This document shows, piece by piece, positions 30,160-41,463 of a stretch of 64,000 nucleotides of DNA. The position numbers were made by a program, and so were the translations under genes. A model generated the notes under the pieces. The model did not search any database. It worked only from the letters and a program-made list of their open reading frames with translations, and was not told the origin of the DNA. The DNA lies in contig OY757024.1 of the NCBI GenBank assembly GCA_963580285.1, positions 121,210,045 to 121,274,044 of the forward strand, in the 5' to 3' direction. Within the stretch, counting starts at the first letter, position 1, and the number at the start of each line of letters is the position of its first letter. The stretch comes from Lucinisca nassula. Taxonomy: Eukaryota > Mollusca > Bivalvia > Lucinida > Lucinidae.

Positions 30160-32741
30160 TGTTACATGTGGGTTTACGGCATCCCGCAAACCCCCATGCT
30201 GACAAGACGACCAAGCGTGATCTCTGGCAGGTGTACGGGCAGCTGTGGGGTAAGGCACAAGAAAGATATTAAATGAATGACATGAATTATTTACAGTATC
30301 TACATTTAACACTTACTAACACAAAACATCACAATTTGTTGCTTCTGTAGCCAACTCACGACGTCCGCTCTGAAGGCAAAACAATGTTCTGTGCTCGGAA
30401 CGGGTGACGTGAATACCTACAGAAGCAAACAACAAAACAACAACAAAAACATAAAAACAAACAACACAAGACGCGACTGGCCAGTTTATAACTTAGGGTG
30501 AATCCCCCTCTCGCATGAAACTTCCTCTCACGAACTAGTGCAAACTGCAAACTAGTCTATCGACATAGTTGCCGATCACAGGTTTAGCGATCACAGGTTT
30601 GCCGATCACAGGTTTAGCGATCACAGGCTTGCCGATCACAGGTTTAGCGATCGTCCGAATCACCTGCAGGTTATTTAGTTGACCTCTTCCATGGTCTCAC
30701 ATTTGTTGACAATGAACAATGATTCTGATTCTGGTATGTGCTGATTACGGCGGTCTGTCCGCCCTTGCTGGACCCTAACCCCCAGTGTCGTACCAGTACC
30801 TGCTGCTATGAAGCAGGGAGCAGCAGGTCACCACACATTGTTGTGCCTGCAAATTATGATAACTGGACTAAGACACGAGTCACAAAACATACATGCTATA
30901 TCATGATCCCCCTCCCGGAGAAGTAAGAATATGTTCATGCATATACCGCTATTGCGCATGCGCCGACCAGACACACAGGCTGATTAGTGCATGGGACAAA
31001 TAATCGTACAGCAGAACTCAACTTGACTGTGCATCAAATTATCAGCACCCAGCGCTTGACACAATAATACTCAAAGTTCATGTTTCCCTACTGAGCACTA
31101 CAGAAATCAATAAATGCTCACTACTACTGAGCATAATACTCATCAAATTTGTGCTCACTACATTATCACAAGTAAGAGGCAATTGAACAGACCACGCCTT
31201 TGCGCTACCTGGTCAGCCGCCAATTACAGGAAACATAACAATCTCTATTTCATATCCTTCTCCGCGACACGGCTCACAAATATAGTTATTCACAAATTCA
31301 TTACATTAATAACAGATAGAAACTACAAACAGAAGATTTTCATCTATAATCCACAACATTTGTTAGTGTCTCATAAGGGCCAACACTGTTTGCCGTAAAT
31401 TCTCTTTGTATTTGGTAGGCACCCCGTCACAACCGTCCTCGCGACGCCGATGACGCAGCTGACGTCATCCCCGCCGCTCAGGCCGTTATGACGTGTGGCG
31501 ACCAAATACTCCAATCTATCATCATCACGTTCTTTATATGTACATACAGGCACAAACTGAGTTATCAGACAAAAACGGCATCATTACAAAATAAACTCGT
31601 AATTCTTCTTGAACAAAATTATTTCTAATCAACGTGAACATGCTTGTAAAATAAAATTCATTACGGTTCATCATCACGGATAACCCGACAGGCTCTTGTA
31701 AGAGTTTGCCCTGATGATGAAGATATGGTTAAACCCGTCTTAAGTTTATGTCCCCTCTACACCTAATATCATATTGGGACGGAACCACGGTTTTCTAACC
31801 ACAGCTAGTCAAAAGTCATGGGTCAAACAAGTGACCCGGCGTTTATTAATTACATTCTACAAAAGGGGTCTAAAAGCCTAAATAAATCTAGAATGAGCGG
31901 GTGTCCAAACTTTACGTCTCACCAACATCTAGGGTCAGAATGAGACAGGACCTCACTTAGAAAGACTCATTCTACTACTGGAGAAGCCTGGGATCAATCC
32001 TGCGACGTCCAGCTGGCAAAGCTAGTAGCCTAATCACTACAGGCCTCAACAGTGAATTCAGAATAGGCTTCAGAAAGTTGGGTATACTAGAAGTAAACCC
32101 CTCCAAAACCTACAAGCATGTTCATACAAAAAAGATACTAAACATAGATTTAACATACCTTTCAATATACTTTCTATTTACAGACACAATGTTGTAGGTA
32201 CACGTTACAACTTGACCTGCTGCTAAAGTGTTCGTTTTTCTCAGGGTTTATATATCTATGAATACTACCAGAAAATCATGCCTACTCATATTACCTTGCT
32301 TAAATCGTGGCGAGGTGGAGATACCGGCCACAAATGAAGCCAGATAGCAAAATCGAGTAGACAATGGATTTGCGTTCAAATAGTATATTTCCCATAGGAA
32401 AAATTGATGAAACTACCCTATAAATCAATGCCATGACTCCTGTCAAAACGAACACCCACACAACATGTGATGGGAATGAAAATCATATATGGCACAATTT
32501 GGCGGTTGGCGATTTTTAGGCAAATTTTATAGAACTCAGCCTTATAGCGGCCCCCTGTATTGTAAAAACAGATCTCCATAAACCACTCATGCATACATCG
32601 TATGATATGTGCATGACTTGTTCATGGAGCAGCACAGTTTGCGTACCATATTTCACCTAAAATATTTCACTCGCACCCTCCTACCATATATCTACTAAAA
32701 TAATTTAGATGTGCATAAGCACCAGAGGGGTTTCCTATTCA
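30160..32741 (-). repeat. 3' LTR (left copy)
   Basis: It starts TGTTACATGTGGGTTTACGG and ends ATTCA on the + strand, so TG...CA on both strands. It differs from the right LTR by scattered substitutions and small indels such as an extra ATTCTG at about 30724. It includes a six-fold array of ~17-bp units at 30571-30655. Confidence 0.9.
30571..30655. repeat. GATCACAGGTTT tandem repeat inside the 3' LTR
   Basis: Alternating GCCGATCACAGGTTT and AGCGATCACAGGTTT units, about six. The same array is in the other LTR at 38619-38702. Confidence 0.9.
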
Positions 32742-32760
32742 AAGGTTTCCCCTTTTGGAG
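32742..32760 (-). promoter_or_regulatory. Polypurine tract of the LTR element
   Basis: On the minus strand this reads AAAAGGGGAAACCTT directly before the 3' LTR TGAATAGG. It is the expected plus-strand priming site for reverse transcription. Confidence 0.7.
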
Positions 32761-32858
32761 AAAAAACAATCAGAAATGTTTTTTCTTTGTGTACAGAGAT
32801 GGAATAGGATGAACCTATCTAAACAAGACAGCTATTTACACAACAACCGTGCGAAGAA

Positions 32859-33387
32859 TTACCTACTAAGGTAGTCTGCCCCCAAATTTTCCTGGCCCCG
32901 AATTGCAACAATCCGAAATCTATACGGCTGTAGTTTCATTGCCCAACGCATAATTCGAGGATTGAGAACTTTTGCTGTTTGCATATAAGACAAGGGCTTA
33001 GTAAAGATACTTGCGAAATTTCTCAACACCCCAGATAATAGTCAAACATTCCTTCTCTATCACAGAATAGTTTTTCTCACGAGGCAAAAGTTTCTTGCTG
33101 GCATAAGCAATGGGAAGTCGTCCTTCCCCTTCAAATTCTTGGAGAGAAACGGCTCCTATACCAACATCAGAAGCGTCCGTCCGGAGTATGAACGGATTCC
33201 CATCATGAAAGATAGGAAGACGAAGAATAGGACTAGACGTGAGTCTATTCTTCAGGGTCTGGAAAGCCTTTTCATGATGGTCCTGCCAGTCTGTGATCTT
33301 GTTTGGTCTACTTTTCTTAGTTAAATCTGTCAAAGGTGAAGCAATAGATGAGAAATTTGGAATGAAACGGCGGTAGAAACCAGCCAA
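32859..33387 (-). pseudogene. RNase H domain of pol, deleted
   Basis: It begins with the RT connection segment (GFYRRFIPNFSSIASPL) and the RNase H start FILRTDASDVGIGAV (first catalytic Asp), then AYASKKLLPREKNYS and EKECLTIIWG (Glu). The open frame stops at 32998. Remaining coding sequence in another frame runs on to a TAA at 32859-32861 and includes a conserved ARIMRWAMKLQ-like C-terminal block and a GADYLSR-like end. A short deletion near 32995 removed the part that carries the TDH catalytic Asp. It cannot be a working RNase H. Confidence 0.8.
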
Positions 33388-33444
33388 CCAAAGAAATGAC
33401 TTTATTTGTCTCTTAGTAGAAGGTCGAGGAGCATCCTTTATAGC

Positions 33445-34440
33445 TTAGATCTTGTCTTCTTGCGGTCTAACTGACTGAGCAGCTACACTGTGACCAAGAC
33501 ATTCGATACTGCTATACCCAATCATACACTTGGAAGGTTTTGCCGTCGACTTGGCTGTCCTGAGTCTATCCAAAACTTCACGTAATGACGTCAGGTGGTC
33601 TTTCCAAGTTTCGGTAAAGATCCACATATCATCGACGAAGCTATCAACGTTAGAAAGTTCGGACAGAATCTTTCTCATCAGCCTGCAAAATGTTGCTCCT
33701 GAGTTTACCAAACCGAAGGGCATAGTTTTGAATTGAAACAAGCCTTTGGGGGTTTCGAACGCAGTTAGGGGTTTTGCCTTAGACGTCATTTTTACCTGCC
33801 AATAACCTTTTGACAAATCTAATTTGCTAAAGTATTTGTGCCCCGACATTCTATTTATAACCTCCTCCATATTTGGCATTGGTTCTGCATCGAACTCCGT
33901 CACTTTATTAAGTTTACGGAAGTCAATGCAGAACCGCACCGAACCATCTTTTTTAGGGACAAGTACTACAGGGGATGAGTATGGAGATATTGATGGCTCA
34001 ATAACTCCTAAATCTAACATATCTTGAATTTCCTTTTCCATTACATCCCGTACTTTATATGGTATGGCATAACCTTTTGACCTCACTGGTTCCGATGTCA
34101 GCAACTTTATGTCGTGTTCTATTTGGTCAGTTCGTCCTGGTACACTGGACAGTACGTCCGGGTATTCTTTTATCAACGTCTCTATTTCTTTACGCTGATC
34201 CTGCGTTAACATTTCTGAAATATTGAAGTCCTTAAATGTCTCTGGTTGCTTTGCAGTAGGAAAAGCGCAATCTTCCAATGAGAATTCGTCAACGTCATCA
34301 TTTTCAGTTGACGGAATGGACTCTACAGAAAGCAAGCAATGTGACGTCACATTTTGACATTCCACATATTGCTTCAGTATGTTAGCGTGATATGTGTTAA
34401 CATTTCCATTGACGTCAATCTTATAATCCATTCTGTTCAC
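33445..34440 (-). pseudogene. Reverse transcriptase domain of pol
   Basis: 331 residues open. A linker is followed by RT motifs: PYSSPVVLVPKKDGS, VRFCIDFRKLN, the palm Asp in FSKLDLSKGYWQ (about 204-214), PFGLVNSGATF and the catalytic FVDD (268-271). It shares its frame with the integrase ORF upstream and the RNase H ORF downstream. They are separated only by in-frame stops at 34444-34446, 34468-34470 and 34603-34605 upstream and 33445-33447 downstream. The FVDD form is known among gypsy RTs. The RT would copy the element RNA in virus-like particles. As it stands pol is not translated as one protein. Confidence 0.88.
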
Positions 34441-34605
34441 TACCTAAACCACTTCATAAGGACCTTTCTATTGAAGCAATAATTTATTACTGTCTGTCGG
34501 TAGTAACAACAGCACTTTATCGCCGACGTCAAATTTACGCGACCTCGCGCCTTTATCATAATAAGCTTTCCGCTTAATCTGAACCTTCTTTAAATTATCA
34601 CGCGC

Positions 34606-35214
34606 TTATTTGCATGTCTGCTCTAACCGTTCCCTAAGCTCAATAACATACTGATACGTCGAAAGAACTTGCTCATCGCGTACCTCTTCAGCCCATAATT
34701 CTCTTAATATTGCCATTGGACCTCTGATGTTACGTCCATATAACAACTCAAAAGGGGAGTATCCTAAAGACTCTTGTGGGACTTCCCTTACGGCAAATAA
34801 TAAAGCTGGAAGATATTTATCTAAATCTTTTGGACGTTCAGCACACATGCGACGTAACATCTGCTTTAACGTAGCGTGGAAACGCTCTATCAAGCCGTTG
34901 CAAATTAGGTGTCTCGGACTACACGTTAACTGTTGAAGAGAAAGAAGTCTGCTGACTTCTTTCATTACCTCAGCAGTAAACTGTGATCCACAATCAGTCA
35001 ATATTTCATCAGGAATGCCAACCCTACTAAACATTTCAATAAGCGCTTCCGCGACACGTTCCATCTCAATACTATGTAAAGCTATCGCCACTGGATACCT
35101 TGTCGCATAATCTATCATGGTTAAAATATACCGAGATTTCCTATCAGATCGAGGCTCAATTGGACCAACTATGTCCACTGCCACCCTCTTAAATGGCGTA
35201 TCAATCAATGGCAT
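34606..35214 (-). pseudogene. Integrase catalytic core of pol
   Basis: 202 residues, DDE integrase: D14 (VAVDIVGP), D74 (ILTDCGSQF) and E110 (NGLIERFH), spacing D,D-35-E. After the stop at 34603-34605 the same frame continues into a basic stretch (KVQIKRKAYYDKGARSRKF), GDKVLLLLP and a GPYEV motif, the C-terminal GPY domain of gypsy integrases. The core catalytic residues are kept, but the ORF is cut from its zinc finger upstream and from its GPY domain downstream. Confidence 0.88.
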
Positions 35215-35278
35215 TTTTCCTAGAGGTACTTTAGTGACCCGACCTTTCTGAATAGTTCTCTGACAAATATCACAAGAT

Positions 35279-35815
35279 TTACCAAAATCTAGCTACATCA
35301 CCGCAAATACCGGGCCAGTAAAACTCAGTTACAACTCTATCCAATGTCTTCCTAATACCCGTATGTCCAGACATAAGCGTTTCATGAGCCAGTTTCAATA
35401 CCTTTCCTCGGAAACTTTGAGGGACCACAAGTTGGAAAGAGACTTTGTTACCCTTTGTGAACTCCCTATATGCCAAACCCTTTTTCTCAATAAACCTAGT
35501 TTCACCTCGGTTTAAACCACGACTCACAGTCTTGTTCCCAGATACAACCCTTTTCCTGATGTTTTCCAAAGTTGGATCATCAACTTGAGCTTGCTTGAAA
35601 GCCTCCTTGTCATCGTTAATGATCTGATCGGGAACCTTAAGTTTTCTGTAAGGCTTCTCATCCTGCCTAGTTTGAGACCTAGTTACAGCCGCAGCTGAGA
35701 AATGAGACATATCAGGAAGTTTTGATCCATCAATGTTACCGATAACCAAATCGTACAACGTATCATCCATGCAAAGCTTCAGTTTTTCCAGTGAAAAAAG
35801 GACAATCAATGTCAA
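35279..35815 (-). pseudogene. Protease-integrase linker and HHCC zinc finger
   Basis: 178 aa in a different frame from gag. It has VTRSQTRQDEKPYRKL and, near the end, LAHETLMSGHTGIRKTLDR (the two His of the HHCC finger) and FYWPGICGDVARF. An extra base near 35280 ends the frame just before the two finger cysteines. Immediately upstream, the gag frame ends at 35763, so a second frameshift lies around 35770-35815. It may be mutational or a programmed shift; I cannot tell. Confidence 0.75.
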
Positions 35816-37490
35816 TCATTGCCAAGGGATACCTTTGTGTGGATTCATCAATCAACGTAACATTTGATTCCTTCCCTATTAACTGACTATCCGAAACCAA
35901 ACTTCTCCGAATGACACAGCCTGTACACCCAGTATCTCTTAATACAACCACCTTTTTATTATTAACCAATCCTTGTGCCGTCGGTAACCTTGCCTTTAAG
36001 AAGTAACAGACACCTTCCCTAGTTTCCTTACTACACTCCTCCCTATCCGAAATCAAAGGATCACCAACCTTATTTTCAAAAATACTTCCAATCTCATCAC
36101 CTTTCCTAGTTACTTCCGTTTGACAAAAACTAACTTGTTGTGCTGCGCCACGTGGTGTGCTATTATTCTTACCGCGTCCGCGAAAAGACCCTCTAAAATT
36201 ACCACGACCACGTGTATAACCACGACCTACATTCTGCGTATTCTCATTCTTAACCTGAGAACCTTGAGTCTCTACGCGCGTGTTAAAATTTTCCTTAACA
36301 CCACTATCCCCAACTCCAGTTGCTCCTACCTCTGCGCTATACAATTGTTTCCTGTTGGGGTTCTTAAAACATTTAATTGTTAAATGCCCCTTACCGCATA
36401 TGCTACACTTGATAGCCGGTCTACCACTCGGTTTGTTCGAGTCAACTTTGTCCTGTTTACCCTGCGCTGCGCCTCTATTATCGCGTTGCCCCTTATTAAT
36501 GCAACTATATACGCCCCCGCGCGCTTCTGCAAACAAATCTGCCTCCCTAGCCATTTCATCTAAATTACCAAACTGTTTTGGCTTCAGATGTACATACAGT
36601 TCTCTATTACATGACTCCAGGAACTGATCCCTTGCCATGAAATCACAGACAGCCGGAAAAGATTTTTCTATCTTTGCCATATTAAGCCATTTTTCTAAAT
36701 AACTTCTCAGTCTACTACTGAACTGTATGAAAGTTTCTGATTTCTCGGGCCTACTATAACGAAACTGCTTCCTAAATCCGTGCTCTGTCATGTCAAAATT
36801 CTTTAATAAAGCGTCCTTTAACTTTTCATAATCCGCCGCATCCTCATTTGACAACCGGTCATATACATCAAGTGCGCGCCCTTTGAGCAATGCACTTAAA
36901 TGCGCGGCCCAAACACTCTTATCCCATTTATTAGCCGTAGCATATTTCTCAAACCTAGATAAATAACTATCCATTTTATCTTTACCCTCTTCAAAATAAG
37001 GTAACTTAGGATCCCGGGCATGCGCCACCTTCTCAGCTTTTTGCTTTTCAAATTCTAGCTCGAGCTTCGTTCTCTGCATTTCTAATTGGTTCCTTAATTC
37101 TTGGTGCTGTAGCTCAATCCCATGTTTTATTTGTTCTAAATGGGTCTCACTAATCTCTTTTGCCTCCCTTTCACTCTTAATGCGTGCCATTTCAAGTTCC
37201 TTATTAACATTCAACATAGCTAGTTCATGTGCCCTTTCCTTTTCCTTTTCCTCCCTTTCCTTTTCCTTTTCTTCTAACTTAGCTAGTTCATGTGCCCTTT
37301 CCTTTTCTTTTTCAGCCCTTTCCTTTTCCTTTTCTTCAGACCTTAACCTTTGTAAATCCCTTTGCTCTTGCCTTTCTGCCCGCTCAATATCTTGCTGCTC
37401 TTTAACAAAACCTTGTAACTCCTTCCCCTCATAACCTAACTCCTTTCCCATTTGCATTAAACGCTCCATTATTGATAACGTAAATCTCAT
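35763..37490 (-). CDS. Gag with zinc knuckle and aspartic protease
   Basis: 575 aa. Residues about 30-155 are a highly charged coiled coil with EKEKERAHELA repeats. Capsid-like region about 165-325 (FEKYATANKWDKSVW, FRKQFRYSRPEKSETF, FMARDQFLESCNRELYV), whose last part resembles the SCAN domain. Zinc knuckle at 362-374 (C-x2-C-x3-H-x4-C, one residue shorter than the usual C-x2-C-x4-H-x4-C). Then an RG-rich stretch (GRGYTRGRGNFRG) and a protease with DTG at 519-521 (VLRDTGCTGCVI). It forms the particle and cleaves gag-pol. The start ATG at 37490 is the first in frame; the 5' UTR would be about 720 nt. Confidence 0.88.
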   Translation of the reverse strand: MRFTLSIMERLMQMGKELGYEGKELQGFVKEQQDIERAERQEQRDLQRLRSEEKEKERAEKEKERAHELAKLEEKEKEREEKEKERAHELAMLNVNKELEMARIKSEREAKEISETHLEQIKHGIELQHQELRNQLEMQRTKLELEFEKQKAEKVAHARDPKLPYFEEGKDKMDSYLSRFEKYATANKWDKSVWAAHLSALLKGRALDVYDRLSNEDAADYEKLKDALLKNFDMTEHGFRKQFRYSRPEKSETFIQFSSRLRSYLEKWLNMAKIEKSFPAVCDFMARDQFLESCNRELYVHLKPKQFGNLDEMAREADLFAEARGGVYSCINKGQRDNRGAAQGKQDKVDSNKPSGRPAIKCSICGKGHLTIKCFKNPNRKQLYSAEVGATGVGDSGVKENFNTRVETQGSQVKNENTQNVGRGYTRGRGNFRGSFRGRGKNNSTPRGAAQQVSFCQTEVTRKGDEIGSIFENKVGDPLISDREECSKETREGVCYFLKARLPTAQGLVNNKKVVVLRDTGCTGCVIRRSLVSDSQLIGKESNVTLIDESTQRYPLAMIDIDCPFFTGKTEALHG

Positions 37491-38186
37491 GTTACTATCA
37501 AAACCACTATAAACTGATCAGTTATGATCAGTGATGATTGAATGGGCTTAACTAAAACGTTAAGATATGTGTTATACGTGTTAATCTAACTAAAATTGTA
37601 GTTATTAAAGCACACGCGATTTGAAATGCCAAATGCTTTCAGCAAAGTATGACGTTGCGTACTGGTAGTCTAATGTAACGTCATAAACTGACGACGTTTA
37701 CAGTAAAATGCTACAATCCGAAGTTTCATCACATTACAAAACTCCGATCATAACAAGTCACCATTAATGTTTCTATTACGTCATACCTAACCTCAAGCCA
37801 CTGCGTAAATATTAACGCTACCGTTATGTCAACGTCAGTAAATTGTTAACATCACTACGTCAGAACCATGTGTGGGTAAGATCAATTAGTAACTCCAGTT
37901 TAACTTAGTAGAATGTCAGGTAACACAATTAAGTGGGGTCTACTTAAATTTTTCGTTACCAAGAAAAAGTGGGGTTTGCCTTGCCTTCCTGCTCAGAAAT
38001 TATCAACTTGTCAGTATCCATTTAGTTGAATACATGGGTTTCACACTTCATCAACGCAGGAAGGAAGATTCAAATTAATTTCTAAATGTGGCTGTCAATA
38101 CATTTTTTTTTTTTTCTTTTGAAATTGATGATTCAGAGTATCAATATGCCGTTCCACAGCCGGGAACACCAGCAAGAGATCAAAAT

Positions 38187-38207
38187 CCTCACTTCACTGA
38201 CACCAAA
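38187..38207 (-). promoter_or_regulatory. Primer-binding site next to the 5' LTR
   Basis: Just inside the 5' LTR, the minus strand reads TGGTGTCAGTGAAGTGAGGA after TT. TGGTGTCAG complements a tRNA 3' end CTGACACCA, as in Leu tRNAs. The tRNA identity is inferred. Confidence 0.65.
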
Positions 38208-40784
38208 TGTTACATGTGGGTTTAAGGCGTCCCGCAAACCCCCATGCTGACAAGACAACCGAGCGTTATCTCTGGCAGGTGTACGGGCAGCTGTGGGGTA
38301 AGGCACAAGAAAGATATTAAATGAATGACATGAATTATTTACAGTATCTACATTTAACACTTACTAACACAAAACATCACAATTTGTTGCTTCTGTAGCC
38401 AACTCACGACGTCCGCTCCGAAGGCAAAACAATGTTCTGTGCTCGGAACGGGTGACGTGAATACCTACAGAAGCAAACAACAAAACAACAACAAAAACAT
38501 AAAAAGAAACAACACAAGACACGACTGGCCAGTTTATAACTTAGGGTGAATCCCCCTCTCGCGTGAAACTTCCTCTCACGAACTAGTGCAAACTGCAAAC
38601 TAGTCTATCGACATAGTTGCCGATCACAGGTTTAGCGATCACAGGTTTGCCGATCACAGGTTTAGCGATCACAGGCTTGCCGATCACAGGTTTAGCGATC
38701 GTCCGAATCACCTGCAGGTTATTTAGTTGACCTCTTCCATGGTCTCACATATGTTGACAATGAACAATGATTCTGGTATGTGCTGATTACGGCGGTCTGT
38801 CCGCCCTTGCTGGACCCTAATCCCCAGTGTCGTACCAGTACCTGCTGCTATGAAGCAGGGAGCAGCAGGTCACCACACATTGTTGTGCCTGCAAATTACG
38901 ATAACTGGACTAAGACACGAATCACAAAACATACATGCTATATCATGATCCCCCTCCCGGAGAAGTAAGAATATGTTCATGCATATACCGCTATTGCCCA
39001 TGCGCCGACCAGACACACAGGCTGATTAGTGCATGGGACAAATAATCGTACAGCAGAATTCAACTTGACTGTGCATCAAATTATCAGCACCCAGCGCTTG
39101 ACACAATAATACTCAAAGTTCATGTTTCCCTACTGAGCACTACAGAAATCAATTAATGCTCACTACTACTGAGCATAATACTCATCAAATTTGTGCTCAC
39201 TACATTATCACAAGTAAGAGGCAATTGAACAGACCACGCCTTTGCGCTACCTGGTCAGCCGCCAATTACAGGAAACATAACAATCTCTATTTCATATCCT
39301 TCTCCGCGACACGGCTCACAAATATAGTTATTCACAAATTCATTACATTAATAACAGATAGAAACTACAAACAGAAGATTTTCATCTATAATCCACAACA
39401 TTTTTTAGTGTCTCATAAGGGCCAACACTGTTTGCCATAAATTCTCTCTGTATTTGGTAGGCACCCCGTCACAACCGTCCTCGCGACGCCGATGACGCAG
39501 CTGACGTCATCCCCGCTGCTCAGGCCGTTATGACGTGTGGCGACCAAATACTCCCATCTATCATCATCACATTCTTTATATGTACATACATGCACAAACT
39601 GAGTTATCAGACAAAAACGGCATCATTACAAAATAAACTCGTAATTCTTCTTGAACAAAATTATTTCTAACCAACGTGAACATGCTTGTAAAATAAAATT
39701 CATTACGGTTCATCATCACGGATAACCCGACAGGCTCTTGTAAGAGTTTGCCCTGATGATGAAGATATGGTTAAACCCGTCTTAAGTTTAAGTCCCCTCT
39801 ACACCTAATATCATATTGGGACGGAACCACGGTTTTCTAACCACAGCTAGTCAAAAGTCATGGGTCAAACAAGTGACCCGGCGTTTATTAATTACATTCT
39901 ACAAAAGGGGTCTAAAAGCCTAAATAAATCTAGAATGAGCGGGTGTCCAAACTTTACGTCTCACCAACATCTAGGGTCAGAATGAGACAGGACCTCACTT
40001 AGAAAGACTCATTCTACTACTGGAGAAGCCTGGGATCAATCCTGCGACGTCCAGCTGGCAAAGCTAGTAGCCTAATCACTACAGGCCTCAACAGTGAATT
40101 CAGAATGGCTTCAGAAAGTTGGGTATACTAGAAGTAAACCCCTCCAAAACCTACAAGCATGTTCATACAAAAATAATACTAAACATAGATTTAACATACC
40201 TTTCAATATACTTTCTATTTCCCGACACAATGTTGTAGGTACACGTTACAACTTGACCTGCTGCTAAAGTGTTTGTTTTTCTCAGGGTTTATATATCTAT
40301 GAATACTACCAGAAAATCATGCCTACTCATATAACCTTGCTTAAATCGTGGCGAGGTGGAGATACCGGCCACAAATGAAGCCAGATCGCAAAATCGAGTA
40401 GAAAATGGATTTGCGTTCTAATAGTATATTTCCCATAGGAAAAATTGATGAAACGACCCTATAAATCAATGCCATGACTCCTGTCAAAAAAAAACACCCA
40501 CACAACACGTGACGGGAATGAAAATCATATATGGCACAATTTGGCGGTTGGCGATTTTTAGGCAAATTTTATAGAACTCAGCCTTATAGCGGCCCCTTGT
40601 ATTGTAAAAACAGATCTCCATAAACCACTCATGCATACATCGTATGATATGTGCATGACTTGTTCATGGAGCAGCACAGTTTGCGTACCATATTTCACCT
40701 AAAATATTTCACTCGCACCGCCCTACCATATATCTACTAAAATAATTTAGATGTGCATAAGCACCAGAGGGGTTTCCTATTCCA
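38208..40784 (-). repeat. 5' LTR (right copy)
   Basis: About 2.58 kb, TGTTACATGTGGG to TTCCTATTCCA on the + strand. It pairs with 30160-32741. ORFs in the LTRs (for example 94 aa at 31114 and 39156) have no family support. Confidence 0.9.
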
Positions 40785-40824
40785 TCTCGTAACAATATGA
40801 CTTTGGATCATGACCATTGCAAAA

Positions 40825-41095
40825 ACATACCTATACAAATACATGTACATTGTAAATTTTACCACCAAAAAATGAACATTTTCAGATGAAAAATTTTGAT
40901 ATTTTTCTTATTTCTGCTCAAAACGTAGATAGTAGATACTCGTTAAAACCGCCTTGACGAGGCGGTTCTAACGAGTACCCACAATCTATGCTTTTGGAGC
41001 AGAAATAAGAAATATAAGATTTACCCCTGTAAACACCAGTTTTACTATATAAAAGTGGGGTTCAAGGGGGTTAGAATTATATATGCACTTTTTCG
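40825..41095. repeat. Palindromic MITE, ACCGCCT centre
   Basis: Terminal AAAACATACCTATACAAATA. Arms TTTCTTATTTCTGCTCAAAA and GGAGCAGAAATAAGAAATAT. Centre GTTAAAACCGCCT / AGGCGGTTCTAAC, then ACACCAGTTTTACTATATAA and AAGTGGGGTTCAAGGGG. Other copies at 50045, 54112 and 9660. Confidence 0.8.
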
Positions 41096-41140
41096 TGATG
41101 ATTAATATTATAAGAAACTGATATGTATGAAGCGGCTAGA

Positions 41141-41290
41141 AGCCTCTGTGGTGTAATGGGTAAGCTACTCACTTATTAGGTTCGATTTTGGGCTTCTCCA
41201 GGCTTTTGTACGAATCTTTATACGGAGTATGACCATCGTTGTTGGTGGGACTTGAGCTCAAACACACTGATTTAGAGACAAACCCAGCAG
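41141..41290 (+). repeat. tRNA-derived SINE
   Basis: Head CCTCTGTGGTGTAATGGGTA (A-box-like), TTAGGTTCGATTTTGG (B-box-like), tail GTTGGTGGGACTTGAGCTCA. A second copy of the family is at 62281-62440. Confidence 0.7.
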
Positions 41291-41463
41291 ACACATGACA
41301 TAATTGTGACATCAAATCAGCGTCAGTACAACATTATGACATTTATGCAATGTCACATCCACGATGGTGCAACGTCATGACGTTGCACCGATGTTGATTT
41401 GACCTTGCCCTAACAAGTGCCTGCTGGGAAGTTTTGATAAAAAAAAAATGATCATTTTATATA

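Larger units (their letters stand above)
30160..40784 (-). mobile_element. Gmr1-like Ty3/gypsy LTR retrotransposon, about 10.6 kb
   Basis: A full-length element on the minus strand: 5' LTR 38208-40784, primer site just below 38208, gag/protease 37490-35763, integrase 35815-34440, reverse transcriptase 34440-33445, RNase H 33387-32859, polypurine tract about 32742-32760, 3' LTR 30160-32741. Integrase precedes reverse transcriptase. This is the order of Ty1/copia, but the RT and the HHCC/GPY-type integrase are Ty3/gypsy-like; known Gmr1-like elements share it. LTRs look about 98% identical, so insertion is recent, yet pol carries frameshifts, stops and a deletion. No target duplication is evident (ATATG left, TCTCG right). 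Confidence 0.9.

Noticed and set aside
31114..31398. 94-aa ORF duplicated at 39156 as an accessory gene
   Set aside because: It lies inside both LTRs and is duplicated because the LTRs are. No motif.
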